Assembly (NCBI GenBank): GCA_944472135.2
Contig: OX235262.1
Coordinates: 26,521,362-26,585,361 of the forward strand
DNA: 64,000 bases
Direction: 5' to 3'
Source: Trichobilharzia regenti
Lineage: Eukaryota > Platyhelminthes > Trematoda > Strigeidida > Schistosomatidae
In this document: one piece after another, positions 59,895 through 64,000 of the stretch
Layout of the letters: every line of letters begins with the position of its first letter
How positions within the stretch are numbered: position 1 is the stretch's first letter
Translations under genes and position numbers: made by a program
Notes under the pieces: generated by a model
What the model was told of the DNA's origin: nothing
The model's database searches: none
The model's input: the letters and a program-made list of their open reading frames with translations, nothing else

Positions 59895-60515
59895 GGATTT
59901 TAGGGATTTGGTTGATTGGTTGCAGGATTTCATCATGAGCTGACATTGGTTAAAGAAGCATTGAAAAACCTGGGAGTACTGGACAACTGTTTCGTTCTAG
60001 TTTGGGACTTTTCATCAGTACGCACCCACACCGCGAGGTTAGAACCCAAGACCTTCTGGTTACAAGGCGAGTTCGTAGACCATTAAGCCACTGTGGGAAA
60101 TCGTGACCAGTATGGTGCAGCAGGTCGGATGTGAGAACAAATACTCGCCGAAGACATTGGCTAGCGGTTGCGCTATATCGTGAATTGACAGAAGTCCACC
60201 CAGTCGGCTGCCTGGGTAATAGTAGCTGTCAGTGGATCTACAGATATATACATATATATGTCGGCAGAAGGGAAAATTCATGGGCCGTTTGGTTCCGTCC
60301 TTGATCCTGTACCCTGAAGGTCCCGAGTTTTCGGTTCTCGGAATGGGGGAGGGGTAGTTATGGGTGTGTACTGGTGAGGAGTCCCACACTGGGACAAAAC
60401 AACTACCCCAGTACTTTGGTTTTCAGTGCTTCTCTAACTGAAATCAATTTGTGATGCAACTTGAATATAACTGAATATAACCAAATCCCTGCAAATCAAC
60501 ACTGAATTTATTGTA
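59895..60515. repeat. Two family H repeats, head to head
   Basis: 59895-60090 is an antisense copy with hammerhead core changes C3 to A and G8 to A. 60095-60515 is a sense copy with core GUGAGGA and AAAA instead of GAAA. They meet near the 5' bodies (GGGAAATCGTGACCAG). Confidence 0.7.
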
Positions 60516-60889
60516 CTTGTTAGGTTTTATAGACATCACCTTATTGATTTGACACATAAAGGTAACAATACTTTAAAAAACATTTTAATTTGTGAAATCT
60601 GATTTTATCTGGTTAGTCGAGTAACATAATTGTGCTCAACTCTGACAGAAAGGGTGTTTTTCAATTGTGTTCAATTTATTTATAGACAGTCAATTATTTT
60701 TTCTCACCTCGTTCACTCCTTACCGCATGATACAATTCGATACAATTTTCTCAACATTGTTGATTTTGTTTCACGTGTACTTTCTTTATTTTGATGGTAT
60801 ATGAAGGTAAAGATGCTTATTGGATTACATAATTGACACTAGGTTTTGCTAAACGGTGTACGTCGTAGGGTGAGAACAGAATCAACATC

Positions 60890-61040
60890 TGGTATAGTAA
60901 GTCATGTTGACCACTGTTCTTTTTGGGTGAGTTACATCAGCCCTTATGGGTTGATTGCTGACTAAATTTCAGCACAGATACTAAGAGCTTGTTTGGCATT
61001 TGCCAAGTTGTGCTGTATCGGATCCACAAAGCAGTGGATC
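60890..61040 (+). mobile_element. RTE-like LINE post-RT scrap
   Basis: CATGTTGACCACTGTTC through TGATTGCTGACTAAATTTCAGC to GCATTTGCCAAGTTGTGC corresponds to the VDHFTHLES...ISAQIRK region of 17650-17780. Confidence 0.55.
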
Positions 61041-61684
61041 TGCGTAAGGAGGTACATTCCTTTGCTTTCCGGTAACCAAAACAGGTTCACATATGTCATT
61101 TGTTCCATTCGGATTCCAGAATCTAAGTACACCATAGGTTTGGAATCAGAGTTTTTTTAGCTCCCTCTCAGGTAGATCTGCGTGTCTGTCAGTCTGGTCG
61201 TAAAAGCCAGGCGTTGGTATTCACCCTTTCACCTTTGCGAGTAAGGACTCTAGCGTGGCATCAGTAAATAGGAACTACTTGATAGAGGCTATAAACTTGG
61301 GGTCATATGAGGACGTTTCGAGAGGATGACTGACGTCTGTCCACCTTCGGTAGTACTAGGTCGTTGTGAAGAGATCGTAATTCTAGGGGTCAATCCTACA
61401 GTATGTATTACCAGGACATCAAAAAAACTTGAGACTATCTGCAGTATGATTCAAAAACTATTTCAGTAGCACAAATGTACCTATCCTTTATCATTATTAT
61501 CATCATCTTGTCAAGATCCCCTTTATCTACCTCTTCTGTACATCATTTCTTAACGTATCAATTTAAACTACTTTCTTCGTGTTCGATCCTCTTACCTTCA
61601 TTCGCTGAAGTTTATTGTTTTAGCGAATTATTTCGATTATTGATCTGTGTTGTATTGATACAAGCTTGTTGCTTTCAACCGATA

Positions 61685-63115
61685 ATTTGTAAGTATGCAC
61701 GTTGACTTAGAATATGCAGATGATATAGTCCTTCTAGGTAAAGACGCCGAAAAAATACATAGTCCTCTGAACACCTTGAAGGGCAGCAGTCTTCGAATGT
61801 TGGTATGCGATTCGCTCCCGCCAAATGTAAGATGAAGTTCTCTGTCCGTTCTCCACCCATATTTTTACTTTTAATCGTTGTTGTTTTATTATTATTGTAT
61901 GGCGCATCTGCTTGGTGCCATATTGTATCAAGTTTTCTGAACCGAACTACATTGACTACTCCTAGGTTAAAGATACAGAGTGAAGTGGTAGAGCATGCTG
62001 ATCACTTCACTTATTTGAGAAGATGCGTCACCTCTAACGGGTTGATTCTTGATGAAATCTCAGCACTGATACAGAATGCCCTTTCGGCATATGCCTATTT
62101 ACGTCGTTTCTGGTGTAGACGTGATGTACGGCTGAGTGTCGACCAAAGAGCCTGCGTACTGCTCATCAGATGGCCCCGTCCTCGTTTATGGCTGTGAGAC
62201 CTGGCCACTGAAAGTGGAAGACATGAAAAGGCTGGTTAGCTGTCTTTGATCATAGGTGTCTGCGTTTTTCTCCCGTGTTACGTGGTAGGAAATGAACAAT
62301 ATTGAGGTTAGGTTTGGGTCGAGTGCTAGGTGAGGAGTAGGTGGGTGAAAAATCAATCAACGAGGCTGTGAAGTTACACCGATTGAGTTTGATGGTTAGA
62401 ACATGTGTTACACATGCATGCCTAGGCATCGCCTTCCTTGACGGGCAGTGTTAGCTGACTTACATAGAATCAGGTTGGAAGAGAGCTAGTGTTGGTCAAA
62501 CAAAAACATGGCTTCATCAGTCAGTGAAATGCACAATAGTTAGTTTAAGCCACATAGGAAGGTGTAGACTTCTTGGCTGGTTGGAGTCCTCGGGATAGTA
62601 AAAACCAATGAATGCTGGAAACAATCGGTGATGTGGCTTAAAATCGTTCTCAATGGCTGGTGCGGATGCACTCAATCTTTGTGATTTATTTTTTTTTCCT
62701 TCACGTTCCCCGGTGGAAAATAGGGCCTCAAGCTAGTGGCTTGAAGTTTCTGTAGCAGTGTTTAATTTTACAGGATTGGGTTGCTAGCTTCACGCCCAAC
62801 CTTTCCTCTTAACAGGCATTATTTCTGGCTTAGCGAGGTAAAGGAGTGTGTCCGTGGCCGGGGATCGAACCCCGGACCATGTGCATGGTCGGAGAGCTTC
62901 CTAACCGCTGTGCCACCGACACACCTTTGTGATTTATAATATCCAATAAAACTTTATTATTCGTCCGTATTACTACTCTTTTTGTCTCATATCTGTGTTT
63001 GTTATCTTTGTTTTGAATCTTTCTCTTCGTTCTTCCCTTGTATTGTCGGCTCCATAGAAGGAATGTGGCAAGTACTGCTGCAAATTTCTACGTTGAAATC
63101 AGTCAGTCAGTTATG
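61685..63115 (+). mobile_element. RTE-like LINE 3' fragment, split by a SINE
   Basis: Pieces: MHVDLEYADDIVLLGKDAE-like text starting at about 61695 (the RT catalytic YADD box), [35 protein letters not shown], then the GHVL/LPRRA-type region and 3' end. It is the only plus-strand copy of this family here that reaches the YADD motif. A SINE sits at 62690-62924. Confidence 0.85.
62690..62924 (-). mobile_element. tRNA-derived SINE S2, complete, with target duplication
   Basis: 235 bp, flanked by a 13-bp duplication CTTTGTGATTTAT (62677-62689 and 62925-62937). The minus strand has head GGTGTGTCGGTGGCACAGCGG, B box GGGGTTCGATCCCCGG, body GGTTGGGCGTGAAGCTAGCA...CTGCTACAGAAACTTCAAGC, 3' end and poly-A. 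Confidence 0.9.
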
Positions 63116-63284
63116 CACACTTACACACTATAGTTTGATCACATAGCGATTACAGATTGCCCTGACAACGTCATTACGCATTTAGGCAACTCAACATTAT
63201 ATCTTAAACAGAATTCATGCAAATACAAATTATGGCCCTTCTAACCTGTTTTTGGTAGCTAAATCAGATGATATATATAAGATT

Positions 63285-63620
63285 GCATGGAGGATTTCAC
63301 CATGTGCTGACACCAGTTCGAGAGCCACCGGAAAACCTAAATGGAGTATTGGACAGCTGTTTAGTATTGGTTTAGGACTCTTCATCAGTACGCACCCACC
63401 GGGGTTCGAACCTAGGAACTTCTGGTTACAAGGCGAGCTCGTAGACCATTGAGCCACTGGGACCCGATCCAATGATCCTTGAATTCTAACTTCTGCCAAT
63501 TCACGACATAGCGTGACCATTTTGCATTATCTTCTTCGGTGAGTTAATGCCTCATCTTCAACCTGTTGTACCCTACTGGTCACGGTTTCCCACTAGAACC
63601 CTAGGTTAACTGCCTAAAAG
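63285..63620 (-). repeat. Family H repeat (antisense)
   Basis: Inverted tail, hammerhead (C3 to A, weakened stem II), inverted B box GGGTTCGAACC and A box, then the 5' body ending near GGTCACGGTTTCCCACTAGAA on plus. Confidence 0.75.
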
Positions 63621-63865
63621 GGCCAGTCACTAGCGAGCATAAAATTGATTCCCAGTAACTCAATGGTATTCGAGCTCGCCTTGTAACCAGAAGGTCCTTG
63701 GTTCGAACCCTGGTGAGTGCGTACTGATGAAGAGTCCAAAACTAGGGCGAAACAGATGTCCAGTACCCTCAGCTTTCCCAGTGGTTCTCCAACTGATGTC
63801 AGCTCATGGCGAAATCCTTCATGCGATCAAACAAAATCCCTACAAAAACCAATAATTGAAAATAT
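63621..63865 (+). repeat. Family H repeat (sense), inverted against the previous copy
   Basis: A-box region AACTCAATGGTATTCGAGC, B box GGTTCGAACCC, then GTACTG|AUGAAGA, GUCC...GGGC, GAAACAGAUGUC|CAGTAC. Only the first core C is replaced (by A), so it is predicted inactive. The tail ends in AATCCCTACAAAAACC. Confidence 0.8.
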
Positions 63866-64000
63866 ATATAAAAATCAAAAATTTGTATAAATTCTGCAAA
63901 ATTTATTTTCTCCTCAATCTTTTTTCTATGTGGCCTGATAGACGCTTCTTTTCAGTGATCATCGAAATACCGTCAACACTGTTCATAGTACCAAAATGTC

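Noticed and set aside
63724..63730. CTGATGA read as the hammerhead core in family H
   Set aside because: That register leaves stem I and stem II unpaired next to the core. The register with GTACTG/CAGTAC as stem I and AUGAAGA as (mutated) core pairs fully.
63956..64000. Possible last NRAMP exon after the acceptor ttcttttcag
   Set aside because: In the required phase it begins with TGA, which would end the protein at TM12 without the usual tail. More likely a chance acceptor, with the real exon beyond the window.
1..64000. CRISPR arrays, bacterial operons or phage genes
   Set aside because: No regular short direct repeats with spacers and no prokaryotic coding pattern; introns and retroelements show a eukaryotic genome.

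Overview
The window reads as a flatworm nuclear genome, most probably Schistosoma. It is AT-rich and gene-poor, with multi-kilobase introns beside very small introns of 26-49 nt. It is packed with repeat types that from memory belong to schistosomes: RTE-type LINEs of the SR2 kind, Merlin DNA transposons, and tRNA-headed short repeats carrying hammerhead ribozymes (SM-alpha type). No bacterial features, operons, CRISPR arrays or rRNA genes are seen.

Layout. Positions 1-16.7 kb: a compact LTR element (1318-3149) carrying only gag plus a probable pol-end remnant; a complete Merlin transposon (9203-10341) with 38-bp terminal inverted repeats and an 8-bp target duplication; and an uninterrupted eight-exon gene (11370-13548) for a 643-residue MULE-type transposase/ZSWIM-like protein with a full D-D-E set and a SWIM zinc finger. 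From 16.8 kb to at least 59.3 kb the plus strand carries one large gene for an SLC11/NRAMP (DMT1-like) proton-coupled divalent metal transporter. I place eleven exons (530 codons) whose phases all match. The 5' end and the last C-terminal exon are not identified.

The NRAMP introns hold most of the remaining sequence: an SR2/RTE LINE copy (24588-27617) nested inside another retroelement that is itself inside a hammerhead-bearing repeat; more than a dozen degraded 3' fragments of a second RTE-like LINE, nearly all in the sense orientation of the host gene; tRNA-derived SINEs whose body and tail resemble SR2 ends; three tRNA-headed hammerhead repeat families; long foldback elements; and microsatellites.

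Functionally, the one confident host gene is the metal transporter, which in this lineage would serve iron/manganese uptake. The MULE-derived gene is either a recently active transposon or a host-captured gene; no terminal inverted repeats were found for it. The rest is mobile DNA in several layers of nesting, whose target duplications allow some relative dating.
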